DNA from: Chitinophagaceae bacterium UBA1931
GTDB taxonomy: Bacteria; Bacteroidota; Bacteroidia; Chitinophagales; Chitinophagaceae
Length of the DNA: 64,000 bases
Direction of reading: 5' to 3'
Assembly: GCA_002337125.1 (NCBI GenBank)
Contig: DDFJ01000001.1
Coordinates: forward strand, 62,001 to 126,000
The first letter of the stretch is position 1. Each line of letters begins with the position of its first letter. The notes under the pieces were generated by a model. That model did no database searches. It saw only the letters and a list, made by a program, of their open reading frames with translations, and was not told the DNA's origin. The translations under genes were made by a program, and so were the position numbers. Of the stretch, positions 9,602 through 19,246 are shown piece by piece.

Positions 9602-11605
9602 ATGAAAAAAACATATTTAAATATATATACCGGTGTGGTTTTGGTGGCGGTGTTTCTTTTAGGAGGATGTACAAAAGTCCTGGACGAAACTCCCCGCAGT
9701 TCATTTACTCCTGTATTTTTCCAGACTCAAAACGGTGTTTTGGGTGGCATAACTGCATTGTATGCCCACATGCGTAACATTTATGGTAATGCTTATTTGT
9801 GGAACGTTCTCCAGGGAGGTACTGATGAAACAACATGGGGCGCCAGTGGTGGTGGCGGTGGTGCTTTCCAGGTACATGATTATTCAATTGCAGGGGCACT
9901 TCCTACAGCTTCTAATAACAGTGCAGGTGAAATTTGGTATAATACATACGCTTATATCAACACTGCAAGTGGTGTTATTGAAAACGGATCAAAAGCAGGT
10001 GTAGCTGCATCTTATCTTGCAGAAGCATATTTCTTCAGAGCTCACGACTACTTTTTGCTTGTACGGGCATTTGGTGGTGTGCCCCTCGATCTTGGCTCTG
10101 GCAGATTAAAATTTAATACTTCAACTTTTCGTGGTTCAAAAAGGGATTCTGTGAGTATTGTTTATACAAAAGCAATTTTCCCTGATCTTGATTCTGCAAT
10201 TGCCAGTTTACCAAGTACACAACGCATGAAGGGTGCTGTTACAAAACAGGTTGCTCAATTGTTTAAAGCAAAAGCATATCTTACTTATGCATGGTGGCTG
10301 GAAAACCCGAATAATATTCCAACTTATCCTGTAGAAGCAACAAGAACAGACCCTAACGGTCACAATGCTGCATGGTATTATAAAGCAGCTTATGACTTAG
10401 CAATTTCAGTTATTCAAAATCCTGGTACTTATGGTTTGCAGCCAACTTACTATGATGTAAACGTAGCTACAAACGACAGGAACAATGAAATTATGCTGTA
10501 TGCTGATCATACACAGCAAAATGTAACTTATAATGTGAGTAGCCTTACTTATGGTGGTGGCGGTACTCCTGATAACTGGTCAAGCTGGTTCCAGACATGG
10601 AGCTATCCTTCTATGACAAGCTCATATTCTGCAACAACATGGTCCAATGTGAATTCTGTTCAACGTGCTTCAGAACAATGGGGTGGTCGTCCTTGGGTAC
10701 GTAATGCTCCGATCATTGAAGTGTTTACACAAACATTTGCTGATAAAACAAATGATTCACGTTATGATGGAACATTCACAACTGTTTACCGTTGTAACAG
10801 GGCAGAAGCCGGTATTGCACAAACAACTTTGTATAATGCCAACTTCCTTCCAGTTCAGGAAGGTAGCGCCATCCTTAGTTTCCTTGACAGTGATGTACCG
10901 GGTATTGATTATTCAAACTCTGTTTACAAAAGCAGTATAGGTGCTGGTGTGTTGCCCGGCCGTGCTGATTTTGTTATAGCTCCAAGTGCAATTAACAGGA
11001 TTGTTTATCCAGGTATCTGGAAACTCGGACCTTACCGCACCGATAATAACGGTGGTCTTGGAAACCCCAATGCAGGTAGCACACGTCCTTATCCTGCAGC
11101 AAAATTCTCTGAACTGTTTTTTATTGCTGCTGAAGCAATTGTGAAAGGAGGATTTGCTCCAACTGCAGTAACTGGTACTTATGCTAATGACGGTACAGCA
11201 AGAGGATTAATCAATGTAATCCGTGCACGTGCAGGTAAATGGAAATACAGTAATGCCAACAGGGCTGCTTTAGTTGCCGACAACAGTGCTGCAATGGTAG
11301 CTGCTACTCCTGCTACAATTACAATTGGATATATTCTTGCTGAACGTTCACGTGAATATTATGGTGAAGGTATCCGCCGCTTCGATCTGGTACGTACTCA
11401 ACGCTTAGGTCTTGATAACCAGGAGGGCTATAACTACAGCACATTTACCATTGGTGATGTGGCTTACTCAAGCCATACGCCAATCACTAATCACCGTTAT
11501 ATCACACCAGGATATTATCTGTTGCCAATACCACAGGGTCAGATTGATGCGATGGAGGCCTCAGTCGAAGAAAAGAAAGCTTATCAAAATCCGGCATATC
11601 AATAG
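9602..11605 (+). CDS. SusD/RagB-family nutrient-binding outer membrane lipoprotein
   Basis: The 667-residue protein has a lipoprotein signal (LLGGC, Cys near residue 23), the SusD N-terminal feature LDETPRSSFTPVFFQT, the EAYFFRAHDYFLLVRAFGGVPL helix that is typical of the family, and the C-terminal SusD block with RSREYYGEGIRRFDLVR and LLPIPQGQIDA. It caps the SusC barrel on the cell surface and binds the glycan. At 667 residues it is somewhat longer than the usual 500-600. It is followed by a strong terminator at 11621, so susC and susD form a two-gene unit with lower read-through to the enzyme genes. Confidence 0.95.
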   Translation: MKKTYLNIYTGVVLVAVFLLGGCTKVLDETPRSSFTPVFFQTQNGVLGGITALYAHMRNIYGNAYLWNVLQGGTDETTWGASGGGGGAFQVHDYSIAGALPTASNNSAGEIWYNTYAYINTASGVIENGSKAGVAASYLAEAYFFRAHDYFLLVRAFGGVPLDLGSGRLKFNTSTFRGSKRDSVSIVYTKAIFPDLDSAIASLPSTQRMKGAVTKQVAQLFKAKAYLTYAWWLENPNNIPTYPVEATRTDPNGHNAAWYYKAAYDLAISVIQNPGTYGLQPTYYDVNVATNDRNNEIMLYADHTQQNVTYNVSSLTYGGGGTPDNWSSWFQTWSYPSMTSSYSATTWSNVNSVQRASEQWGGRPWVRNAPIIEVFTQTFADKTNDSRYDGTFTTVYRCNRAEAGIAQTTLYNANFLPVQEGSAILSFLDSDVPGIDYSNSVYKSSIGAGVLPGRADFVIAPSAINRIVYPGIWKLGPYRTDNNGGLGNPNAGSTRPYPAAKFSELFFIAAEAIVKGGFAPTAVTGTYANDGTARGLINVIRARAGKWKYSNANRAALVADNSAAMVAATPATITIGYILAERSREYYGEGIRRFDLVRTQRLGLDNQEGYNYSTFTIGDVAYSSHTPITNHRYITPGYYLLPIPQGQIDAMEASVEEKKAYQNPAYQ

Positions 11606-11620
11606 TAATAGCAATCAAAG

Positions 11621-11652
11621 AATGGGGAGATTAATTTCTCCCCATTTCTTCT
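11621..11652 (+). terminator. Intrinsic terminator after susD
   Basis: AATGGGGAGA (11621-11630) pairs perfectly with TCTCCCCATT (11637-11646) across a TTAATT loop, followed by a T-rich tail. It begins 15 bp after the susD stop codon. Confidence 0.8.
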
Positions 11653-11742
11653 GTTAAATCAATTTTTAAAACAACCTCGGCAGGTATGTACGACAGAAAG
11701 GGAAAGTTTATTAAAAGTATTGGAACGTATTAAAAGAGCTTT

Positions 11743-13014
11743 ATGAATTTGAGAGGTACTTTATTGTATTCATTCACGTATTTGTTCATTCATTTTTTCT
11801 TATCAGCTGCATTAACAGGATGTACTAAGAAAAACAGCAACATTAATCAGCCTGCACAAGTAGTGAATGCTGAAGTAACGGTTAACGATCTTGAAAACAA
11901 ACAAATCATCAGGGGTTTTGGTTGTGCAACAGTTTTTACGCCGCCGAATACTTCTGCGTTAACCAGCGACGAATTCGACAGGTTATTTGGTACAGGAGCC
12001 GGACAGGTTGGATTAAATTTTTTAAGAATAAGGGTAGCATCTGATGATGCATGGAGAGCAACTGAACTTGGATATGCAAAAGCTGCAATCCAACGTGGAG
12101 CAAGGGTATTTGCAAGTCCCTGGAGTCCTCCTGCAAGAATGAAAACAAATAACAGCCTTGTAGGTACTAACGGGAAACTTATTCCTGACAGTGCAATGGC
12201 ATATGCAAAATATCTCAACGATTTTGCTGTTTACATGGCAGCTAACGGAGCCCCGTTGTATGCCATATCAGTACAAAATGAACCAGACTGGGCGGCAAGC
12301 TATGAGGGTTGTGTTTGGACTGCAACAGAAATGAGAGATTTTCTGAAAAAGCCTGCGGCTTTAATTACAGAAACCCGGTTGATTGCACCTGAACTGGTTA
12401 ACAATAACCAGACTTATGTAAATACGATATTATCCGATGATAGTGCTGTTGCTAATTTAGATATACTCGGCACTCATCTCTATGGAGGTGGAATTATTGA
12501 AAATTCTTTGGCAAAAAATAAAAGTAAAGAAGTGTGGATGACTGAGCATTTAGATACATTAATTACTTATACAGCCAATCTTAATACAGCGATTGAAATA
12601 CATGATTGTTTTACGAAAGGCAATTTCAACGCATATATATGGTGGTACGGAAAGAGGTATTATGGCTTGATAGGACAGGATGGTTCCGTAACAAAAAGGG
12701 GTTATATTTTGTCACATTTTGCACGGTTTATAAAAGATGGTGCAGTCAGGTTAGGAACATCAGTAAACTCAAAACCTGAAGTATTGGTTTCTGCTTATAA
12801 AAACGGTAGCAAAAAAGTACTGGTTGTTATAAATAATGATGTGAATAATGTAAGCCAGAAAATCAGTTTTCAAAGTACAACAACAACATCATTTATACCT
12901 TATATAACCAGTGAAGTAAAAAATGCTGAACAGGCTGCAGTTGTTACTACGGCAGGCAACAGTTTTACCTATGTATTGCCTTCCAAAAGTATTGTAACAT
13001 TTGTTGAGCAGTAA
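11743..13014 (+). CDS. GH30 (subfamily 8-like) glucuronoxylanase lipoprotein
   Basis: The 423-residue protein has a lipobox LTGC (Cys27), then a GH30 barrel: IRGFGCATVF, FLRIRVASDD, FASPWSPPARMKTN, acid/base Glu180 in SVQNEPDW, nucleophile Glu268 in WMTEHL, and the C-terminal side beta-domain. The segment WWYGKRYYGLI (300-310) resembles the loop that in subfamily 8 enzymes holds the Arg and Tyr that bind the glucuronic acid branch; Arg305 is the probable equivalent. Such enzymes cut xylan at positions set by methylglucuronate, making the aldouronates that AguA then trims. The lipid anchor suggests surface attack on the polymer. GH30 membership is firm; the subfamily call is an inference. Confidence 0.88.
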   Translation: MNLRGTLLYSFTYLFIHFFLSAALTGCTKKNSNINQPAQVVNAEVTVNDLENKQIIRGFGCATVFTPPNTSALTSDEFDRLFGTGAGQVGLNFLRIRVASDDAWRATELGYAKAAIQRGARVFASPWSPPARMKTNNSLVGTNGKLIPDSAMAYAKYLNDFAVYMAANGAPLYAISVQNEPDWAASYEGCVWTATEMRDFLKKPAALITETRLIAPELVNNNQTYVNTILSDDSAVANLDILGTHLYGGGIIENSLAKNKSKEVWMTEHLDTLITYTANLNTAIEIHDCFTKGNFNAYIWWYGKRYYGLIGQDGSVTKRGYILSHFARFIKDGAVRLGTSVNSKPEVLVSAYKNGSKKVLVVINNDVNNVSQKISFQSTTTTSFIPYITSEVKNAEQAAVVTTAGNSFTYVLPSKSIVTFVEQ

Positions 13015-13088
13015 AGGGTTCAGCGATTGATAATAAAATGAAAAAAATATTTTTTAATAGTGTTAGTTTGTTTTAGGTCAAATCAAAA

Positions 13089-13120
13089 CGGGGGGGATGT
13101 TCCCGTCCTCCCTTTTTTTT
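13089..13120 (+). terminator. Probable intrinsic terminator after the GH30 gene
   Basis: A G7 run followed by TCCC and CCTCCC can form a GC-rich, slightly imperfect hairpin just before a run of eight T (13113-13120). It lies 75 bp after the GH30 stop and before xylB. Confidence 0.6.
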
Positions 13121-13166
13121 GATAACTAAACAGCACCAAACAAATGAACACGTAACTTAGCGAACT

Positions 13167-14642
13167 ATGTTGTTATTAGGAATAGATGTAGGCACATCAT
13201 CAATAAAAGTATCAGTTGTTGACGCACAGAAGCAACAAACGATTGTATCAGTTTCATATCCTGAAACAGAATCAGAAATTATATCAAAACAGGCTGGGTG
13301 GGCAGAGCAATCGCCCGGTATGTGGTGGGAACATGTGCAGCAGGCCATTATAAAAGCAAACGCTACTCAAAAATATAATTCAAAAGAAATTGGTGCAATT
13401 GGTATTTCCTACCAGATGCATGGATTAGTTGCAGTTGATAAAAGTGGAGAGGTTTTAAGAGACAGTATTATCTGGTGCGACAGTCGTGCAGTTGAAATCG
13501 GCAACAAGGCCTTTGATGAAATAGGACCTTCCTGCTGCCTGCAGCACTTATTGAATTCGCCCGGCAACTTTACTGCAAGTAAACTGGCTTGGGTTAAACA
13601 AAACGAGCCGGAGCTTTATGCAAAGATTGATAAGATCATGCTCCCCGGCGATTACATTGCTTTGAAATTTACAGGTAATGCCACAACAAGCATTTCTTCT
13701 TTATCGGAAGGTGTATTCTGGGATTTTGTAAAAAATGAATTGTCAGAAGAGGTGTTTAATTATTATGGTTTCAGTAAATCGCTGATACCTGAAATTAAAG
13801 ATGTGTTTTCTGATCATGGACAACTCAGTTCGGTTGTTGCTGATTCACTTTCGTTAACAGCAGGTATACCGGTTACATACAAAGCAGGCGATCAGCCAAA
13901 CAATGCTTTATCATTGAATGTACTTGAAGCAGGAGAGGTGGCAGCAACTGCAGGAACAAGTGGTGTGATTTATGGCGTGAGTGATGAATTAACATTCGAT
14001 CCGTTATCACGCATCAACACATTTGCCCATGTAAACTACACACAAACACAAAAACGTTTGGGTGTGTTGCTTTGCATTAACGGCACTGGTATTTTAAACC
14101 GCTGGATGAAAAATTCAACAGGCAATCCATCTTACCAGCAAATGAACGATGCAGCATCAACTGTTTCAGTTGGCAGCAATGGTTTGTTTGTGCTTCCGTT
14201 TGGTAATGGTGCAGAGCGTATGCTTGAAAATAAAATTGCCGGCGCACATATTCAGAACCTTGATCTTAATATTCATAACACTGCACATTTGTACAGGGCT
14301 GCACAGGAAGGCATTGCTTTTGCATTCCGTTATGGGTTGGATATCATGCGTGAAAACAAAATGAGTCCCGCCATCATCCGTGCAGGAAAAGCCAATATGT
14401 TTTTAAGCAATGTGTTTACTGAAAGTTTTGTGAACACGTTGAATATTCCTGTTGAACTTTATAACTGCGATGGAAGTGTTGGCGCAGCATTAGGCGCAGG
14501 TATTGGTGCAGGTGTATATGCAACAGCCAAGGAAGCATTTACACAGTTCAATTCACTGGCAAAAGTTGAACCTGGAAAAGATGTACAGCAATACGACGAA
14601 TTATATCATCAGTGGAAAGAACTTCTGCTGAAAACTTTATAA
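13167..14642 (+). CDS. xylB: Xylulokinase
   Basis: This 491-residue FGGY-family kinase phosphorylates D-xylulose to xylulose 5-phosphate in the cytoplasm. It shows the N-terminal phosphate-binding motif LLLGIDVGTSSIKVSVVD, the xylulokinase signature GWAEQSPGMWW, YQMHGLVAVD, IIWCDSRA, the second ATPase segment TAGTSGVIYG, and GAALGAGIGAG near the C-terminus. The length is normal. It is followed 50 bp later by xylA in the same direction, so the two form the xylose catabolic operon that serves the xylan enzymes around them. Confidence 0.95.
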   Translation: MLLLGIDVGTSSIKVSVVDAQKQQTIVSVSYPETESEIISKQAGWAEQSPGMWWEHVQQAIIKANATQKYNSKEIGAIGISYQMHGLVAVDKSGEVLRDSIIWCDSRAVEIGNKAFDEIGPSCCLQHLLNSPGNFTASKLAWVKQNEPELYAKIDKIMLPGDYIALKFTGNATTSISSLSEGVFWDFVKNELSEEVFNYYGFSKSLIPEIKDVFSDHGQLSSVVADSLSLTAGIPVTYKAGDQPNNALSLNVLEAGEVAATAGTSGVIYGVSDELTFDPLSRINTFAHVNYTQTQKRLGVLLCINGTGILNRWMKNSTGNPSYQQMNDAASTVSVGSNGLFVLPFGNGAERMLENKIAGAHIQNLDLNIHNTAHLYRAAQEGIAFAFRYGLDIMRENKMSPAIIRAGKANMFLSNVFTESFVNTLNIPVELYNCDGSVGAALGAGIGAGVYATAKEAFTQFNSLAKVEPGKDVQQYDELYHQWKELLLKTL

Positions 14643-14692
14643 CAGAAAACCTTAGTATAAACAATCACCCTGAATAATCATCAGGGATAAAA

Positions 14693-16030
14693 ATGAAAAC
14701 CATGACAGTAATTACAGGACAGAAAGAATTCTTCAAGGGCATTCCTCAAATTAAATTTGAAGGAACAGGAACAGATAATCCTTTAGCTTTTCGCTGGTAC
14801 GACGAAAACAGGATTGTGGCAGGTAAACCAATGAAAGACTGGTTTCGCTTTGCATGTGCTTACTGGCACAGCTTCTGCGGCAGCGGTGCTGATCCGTTTG
14901 GTGAACCAACACATATCTTCCCCTGGAATGAAAAAGCAGATGCAGTTGAGCGTGCAAAAGATAAAGCAGATGCTGCATTTGAATTCATCACAAAATTAAG
15001 TTTGCCTTATTACTGCTTCCATGATGTGGATGCAGTTGATTATACAAATGATGTGAAGGAAAACGATCGTCGTTTACAGGCAATCACTGAATACTTTGCT
15101 GAAAAACAAAAAGCAAGTGGTGTGAAATTATTATGGGCTACAGCAAACATGTTTTCGAATCGCCGTTACATGAATGGTGCTGCAACCAATCCTGATTTTC
15201 ATGTGCTCACTCACGGCGCTGCACAAGTAAAAGCTGCGCTTGATTCAACCATTGCACTGGGTGGTGAAAACTATGTGTTCTGGGGTGGAAGAGAAGGTTA
15301 CATGAGCCTGCTCAATACCAACATGAAACGTGAAAAAGAACATTTGGCAAAATTCCTGCATGCTGCAAAAGATTATGCAAGAAAGAATGGCTTTAAAGGA
15401 ACGTTCTTTATTGAACCAAAACCATGTGAACCAAGCAAACATCAATACGATTACGATTGTGAAACTGTAATCGGTTTCCTTCGCCAGTATGGTTTGATGG
15501 ATGATTTCAAACTCAACATTGAAGTAAACCATGCAACACTTGCCGGACATACATTCCAGCACGAACTGCAGGTTGCTGTTGATGCAGGATTACTTGGTTC
15601 AATGGATGCCAACCGTGGCGATTATCAAAACGGATGGGATACTGATCAGTTCCCCAACAACATCAACGAACTGGCAGAAGCAATGCTGATCATTATTGAA
15701 GGCGGTGGCTTTAAAGGTGGTGGTATCAACTTCGATGCGAAGATCCGCCGTAACTCAACTGATATGGAAGATCTGTTCTATGCACACATTGGTGGTATGG
15801 ATACATTCGCAAGAGCTTTGATTGTTGCAGATGAAGTATTGCAGAAATCTGAATACAAAAAACTGCGTGCTGAACGCTATGCTTCTTTCGACGCCGGAAA
15901 AGGAAAAGAGTTTGAAGATGGCAAGTTAACACTCGAAGATCTGCGTGCTTATGCTGTTGAAAATGGTGAACCAAAAGTAATCAGCGGAAAACAGGAATAC
16001 TATGAAAACATCATCAACAGATTTATTTAG
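14693..16030 (+). CDS. xylA: Xylose isomerase, class II
   Basis: The 445-residue enzyme converts D-xylose to D-xylulose. Visible hallmarks are the catalytic His110 and Asp113 in YYCFHDVD, FWGGREGYMSLLNT, the metal-ligand segment FIEPKPCEPSKHQYDYD, NIEVNHATLAGHTFQHE and GSMDANRGD, which supply the two divalent-metal sites. A second ATG three codons in (14702) could also be the start; both are compatible with family lengths. It lies directly downstream of xylB and ends at a strong terminator. Confidence 0.97.
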   Translation: MKTMTVITGQKEFFKGIPQIKFEGTGTDNPLAFRWYDENRIVAGKPMKDWFRFACAYWHSFCGSGADPFGEPTHIFPWNEKADAVERAKDKADAAFEFITKLSLPYYCFHDVDAVDYTNDVKENDRRLQAITEYFAEKQKASGVKLLWATANMFSNRRYMNGAATNPDFHVLTHGAAQVKAALDSTIALGGENYVFWGGREGYMSLLNTNMKREKEHLAKFLHAAKDYARKNGFKGTFFIEPKPCEPSKHQYDYDCETVIGFLRQYGLMDDFKLNIEVNHATLAGHTFQHELQVAVDAGLLGSMDANRGDYQNGWDTDQFPNNINELAEAMLIIIEGGGFKGGGINFDAKIRRNSTDMEDLFYAHIGGMDTFARALIVADEVLQKSEYKKLRAERYASFDAGKGKEFEDGKLTLEDLRAYAVENGEPKVISGKQEYYENIINRFI

Positions 16031-16055
16031 TGTTTTTTTATAGTGAATGAGAACC

Positions 16056-16092
16056 CCGTCAGTGGCTTTATGCCCTGACGGCGGTTTTTTTT
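16056..16092 (+). terminator. Intrinsic terminator after xylA
   Basis: CCGTCAG (16056-16062) pairs perfectly with CTGACGG (16075-16081), with an inner GGC/GCC pairing, and is followed by a T8 tract (16084-16092 region). Confidence 0.9.
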
Positions 16093-16130
16093 ATACCAGT
16101 TTGTTCTTCCATATTTAAAAATAAAATCAC

Positions 16131-17561
16131 ATGGCATTTATTCCCAGTACAACAAACGAAACAAGTATTGTTGGTTCTAAAGGAAATCCGTTATATGTTT
16201 TCTTATTAACATTGGTCGCTACCTTAGGCGGTCTGTTGTTTGGTTACGATACAGCAGTTATTTCAGGAGCTGTTGATTCTTTAAAAATGTTCTTCCATCT
16301 TGATGAAGCAACTTATGGAAGTGCTGCAACTTTTTATCATGGTGCAACAGTATCGAGTGCATTGATCGGTTGTATTATCGGCGGTATTCTTTCGGGGGTA
16401 CTTGCAACAAAACTTGGCCGTAAAAACTCATTAATGGTAGCTGCTATTTTATTTATTGTGGCCTCGTTGGGAGCAGCTTATCCTGAATCGCTCTTCTTTA
16501 AAAACAGTTCATCAGTTACGGTATTGTTTGTATTCAACTTCTATCGCATTATCGGTGGCATTGGTGTTGGTTTGGCTTCAGCTATCTGCCCAATGTATAT
16601 TGCTGAAATTGCACCGGCAAACATCCGTGGTAAATTGGTTTCATGGAACCAGTTCGCCATCATCTTTGGTATGCTCGTTGTATATTTCGTGAACTACTTT
16701 ATTGCAAAAGGCCAGTCGCAGGAATGGATTGATTCAACAGGATGGAGATACATGTTCCTGTCGAACGCATACCCTGCAATCTTATTCTGCATCTTGTTAT
16801 TCTTTGTTCCTGAAACTCCACGTTATCTTGTGTTAACAGGTAATGAAGAAAAAAGTCTCACAGTACTTTCCAAAATCAATGGAAAAGAAGTGGCCCTTGC
16901 TATCTTAAAAGAAATTAAAGAAACCATTCACGAAAAAGCTGAAAAGGTTTCTGCTTTTGGATGGAAGGTGATTGTTATCGGAATTTTATTATCCGTATTT
17001 CAGCAGGTGGTTGGTATCAACGTGGTGTTGTATTATGCTCCAACTATTTTCAAAGGACTTGGTTTTGGTAATGATGCAGCCATGTATCAAACAGTAATCA
17101 TGGGTTTTGTAAATATTGTGTTTACACTTGTTGCCATTTTTACTGTAGATAAATTCGGACGGAAACCATTGCTCATTATTGGTTCGTTTGGTATGGCCAT
17201 TGGTATGTTTGCAATTGGTTTGCTGGCTTACTTTAAACTCATCGGTATTTCAACACTTGTATTCATCATTATTTACTCAGCATCTTTCATGATGTCGTGG
17301 GGACCAATTTGCTGGGTACTGATTTCTGAAATATTTCCCAATGCAATTCGTGGTAAAGCTGTTGCCATTGCAGTAGCTGCACAATGGATTGCCAACTTTA
17401 TTGTATCAGCAACCTTCCCTTCACTTGAAGCATTCAGCTTGCCATTCACCTATTGTTTGTATGGTGTGATGAGTGTTATTTCAGCCTGGTTTGTATGGAA
17501 GATGGTTCCTGAAACAAAAGGAAAAACACTGGAACAGATTGAACATATCTGGAAGAGCTGA
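16131..17561 (+). CDS. xylE: Sugar:proton symporter of the MFS, XylE-like
   Basis: The 476-residue protein has twelve predicted membrane segments and the sugar-porter signatures GYDTAVISGAV in TM1, LGRKNSL after TM2, PETPRYLV before the central loop, QQVVGINVVLYYAP in TM7, DKFGRKPLL, and PETKGKTLEQIE at the end. These are shared by XylE and related xylose or arabinose carriers. It would bring xylose across the inner membrane for XylA and XylB. It sits between two terminators, so it may have its own promoter. The substrate is inferred from the neighbours. Confidence 0.9.
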   Translation: MAFIPSTTNETSIVGSKGNPLYVFLLTLVATLGGLLFGYDTAVISGAVDSLKMFFHLDEATYGSAATFYHGATVSSALIGCIIGGILSGVLATKLGRKNSLMVAAILFIVASLGAAYPESLFFKNSSSVTVLFVFNFYRIIGGIGVGLASAICPMYIAEIAPANIRGKLVSWNQFAIIFGMLVVYFVNYFIAKGQSQEWIDSTGWRYMFLSNAYPAILFCILLFFVPETPRYLVLTGNEEKSLTVLSKINGKEVALAILKEIKETIHEKAEKVSAFGWKVIVIGILLSVFQQVVGINVVLYYAPTIFKGLGFGNDAAMYQTVIMGFVNIVFTLVAIFTVDKFGRKPLLIIGSFGMAIGMFAIGLLAYFKLIGISTLVFIIIYSASFMMSWGPICWVLISEIFPNAIRGKAVAIAVAAQWIANFIVSATFPSLEAFSLPFTYCLYGVMSVISAWFVWKMVPETKGKTLEQIEHIWKS

Positions 17562-17596
17562 TAAATTGAAAGTGATAAGTCAATCATAGGTTAATT

Positions 17597-17663
17597 CGAA
17601 TTACACGGATTGAAAATGTTGCAACTGTTGTGATCGCAACATCATTCGTGTAATTCGTTTTTT
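17597..17663 (+). terminator. Large two-stem intrinsic terminator after xylE
   Basis: An outer perfect 11-bp stem (CGAATTACACG at 17597-17607 with CGTGTAATTCG at 17647-17657) encloses an inner 7-bp stem (ATGTTGC at 17616-17622 with GCAACAT at 17636-17642), followed by six T. The outer arm resembles attacacg-type palindromes that recur in Bacteroidota genomes, so it may be a repeat co-opted as terminator. Confidence 0.8.
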
Positions 17664-17665
17664 TA

Positions 17666-17699
17666 TTCGTTTTATAAAAATCAATAAGTAGTAAGTTTG
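17666..17699 (+). promoter_or_regulatory. Candidate promoter of uxuA
   Basis: TAAGTTTG (17692-17699) is a perfect match to the Bacteroidota -7 box TAnnTTTG. A weaker -33 box TTCG lies 22 bp upstream. The expected start of transcription is near 17706, 26 nt before the ATG. Confidence 0.5.
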
Positions 17700-17731
17700 T
17701 ATTTTATCAGGCAATCAATTAAAGTTTTATT

Positions 17732-18907
17732 ATGAGTGATTATTTAATGCATCAAACAATGCGCTGGTATGGTCCGCACGATAAAGTAAGTTTGAGTGAT
17801 ATACGCCAGGCAGGTTGCGAAGGTGTTGTAACAGCACTGCATCATATTCCCGTTGGTGATGTATGGACAGTTGGAGAAATTGAAAAGCGCAGGAAGATGA
17901 TTGAACAGGCAGGAATGACATGGACAGTGATTGAAAGTCTTCCTGTAAGCGATGATATTAAAAAACAACGTGGCGATTATAAACAGCACATCGAAAACTA
18001 TAAACAGAGTTTGCGTAATGTGGCTTCATGCGGTTTAAAAGTGATTACTTATAATTTCATGCCGGTGCTTGATTGGTTACGTACCGATGTGAATTATGAA
18101 ATGACAGATGGCAGCCGTGCATTATATTTTAACCGTCTTGATTTTGTGATCTTCGATTTAATGTTGCTGCAGCGCCCGGGCGCTGAACATGATTTTGCAC
18201 AAGCTGAAATTGAACAGGCAAAAACAAAGTTTGCATCGATGAGCGAAGAGAAAAAGCAAAGTATTTTCAGGAACTGTTTATTGGGATTGCCCGGAAGTGA
18301 TGATGCATTTACTCCTGAACAGGTGCTGAGTGCATTAAAGTCTTATGAAGGCATCGATAAAAATCAGCTCAAAAAACATTTGTTTGATTTTCTGCATGAA
18401 GTAATACCTGTTGCGGAAGAATGTGGTTTAAAAATGGCCATACATCCTGATGATCCTCCTTATGCAGTAATGGGTTTGCCAAGGATTATGAGTACAGAAC
18501 AGGATGCGGCAGATTTGCTGGCAGCAGTTCCTTCACCTGCAAATGGTTTGTGTTTCTGCACAGGTTCGTTTGGTGCAAGAGCTGATAATGATATTCCGAA
18601 AATGCTGCATCGCTTTGCAGATCATGTTCACTTTTTACACCTGCGCAATACCAAGCGTGATGAAGAAGGAAACTTCTTTGAAGCCGATCACCTCGCAGGC
18701 GATACAAACATGTATGAAGTAATCAGAGAAGTGATACAAATACAACGCAGGAGAAGAATATCAATACCCATGCGTCCCGATCATGGTCACCAGATGCTGG
18801 ATGATCTGAAAAAGACAACCTACCCGGGTTATTCTGCAATCGGTCGTTTAAGAGGGTTGGCAGAGTTGCGTGGTGTGGAATATGCACTCAACAACGCATT
18901 GCAGTAA
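17732..18907 (+). CDS. uxuA: Mannonate dehydratase
   Basis: The 391-residue protein begins MHQTMRWYGPHDKVSLSDIRQAG and contains GVVTALHHIPVGDVW, AIHPDDPP, GLCFCTGSFGARADND, HFLHLRNTK and MRPDHGHQML, all typical of UxuA. It dehydrates D-mannonate to 2-keto-3-deoxygluconate in the hexuronate pathway. In this locus it would process glucuronic acid freed by AguA. The uronate isomerase and mannonate oxidoreductase needed before it are not in the window. It has its own likely promoter and is followed by a tRNA gene. Confidence 0.96.
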   Translation: MSDYLMHQTMRWYGPHDKVSLSDIRQAGCEGVVTALHHIPVGDVWTVGEIEKRRKMIEQAGMTWTVIESLPVSDDIKKQRGDYKQHIENYKQSLRNVASCGLKVITYNFMPVLDWLRTDVNYEMTDGSRALYFNRLDFVIFDLMLLQRPGAEHDFAQAEIEQAKTKFASMSEEKKQSIFRNCLLGLPGSDDAFTPEQVLSALKSYEGIDKNQLKKHLFDFLHEVIPVAEECGLKMAIHPDDPPYAVMGLPRIMSTEQDAADLLAAVPSPANGLCFCTGSFGARADNDIPKMLHRFADHVHFLHLRNTKRDEEGNFFEADHLAGDTNMYEVIREVIQIQRRRRISIPMRPDHGHQMLDDLKKTTYPGYSAIGRLRGLAELRGVEYALNNALQ

Positions 18908-18956
18908 AACAGGGAATCTTCTTTTGATTTAAATTTGAATTGATTTTTCTGTTCAA

Positions 18957-19029
18957 GCCAACTTAGCTCAGCTGGCAGAGCATTTCATTCGTAATGAAAG
19001 GGTCGTCGGTTCGATTCCGATAGTTGGCT
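18957..19029 (+). tRNA. tRNA-Thr (anticodon CGT)
   Basis: All four arms fold: acceptor GCCAACT (18957-18963) with AGTTGGC (19022-19028), D stem GCTC/GAGC, anticodon stem TTTCA/TGAAA with loop TTCGTAA (anticodon CGT at 18990-18992), and a T arm GTCGG-TTCGATT-CCGAT. CCA is not encoded. Confidence 0.96.
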
Positions 19030-19104
19030 CAGCAATGAAATGATTATGTTGTATTATGAAGAACGTTTTTTAAACCACGAAGCACACGAGGAGATACATA
19101 AGAT

Positions 19105-19118
19105 GCACGAAGAAGAAG
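19105..19118. repeat. GCACGAAGAAGAAG intergenic repeat, copy 1
   Basis: This 14-mer also occurs at 27745-27758. Both copies sit in spacers that also hold a 4 x 7-bp array, which suggests a dispersed repeat family. The 217-bp spacer between tRNA-Thr and recN shows no gene. Confidence 0.4.
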
Positions 19119-19210
19119 TTTTCAATTTACATTCTTTACAAAAGTACTTTACGGCTTACGTTAAAAAACGGAATGCATAATTGTGAGCTGACCAAATATG
19201 CTGGAACAAC

Positions 19211-19238
19211 TTCAAACCTTAAACCTCAAACTTTAAAC
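19211..19238. repeat. Heptamer array A, 4 x 7 bp
   Basis: Four adjoining units TTCAAAC, CTTAAAC, CTCAAAC and TTTAAAC share the pattern YTYAAAC. The array ends 8 bp before the recN stop codon. Confidence 0.6.
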
Positions 19239-19246
19239 GGTAATTT

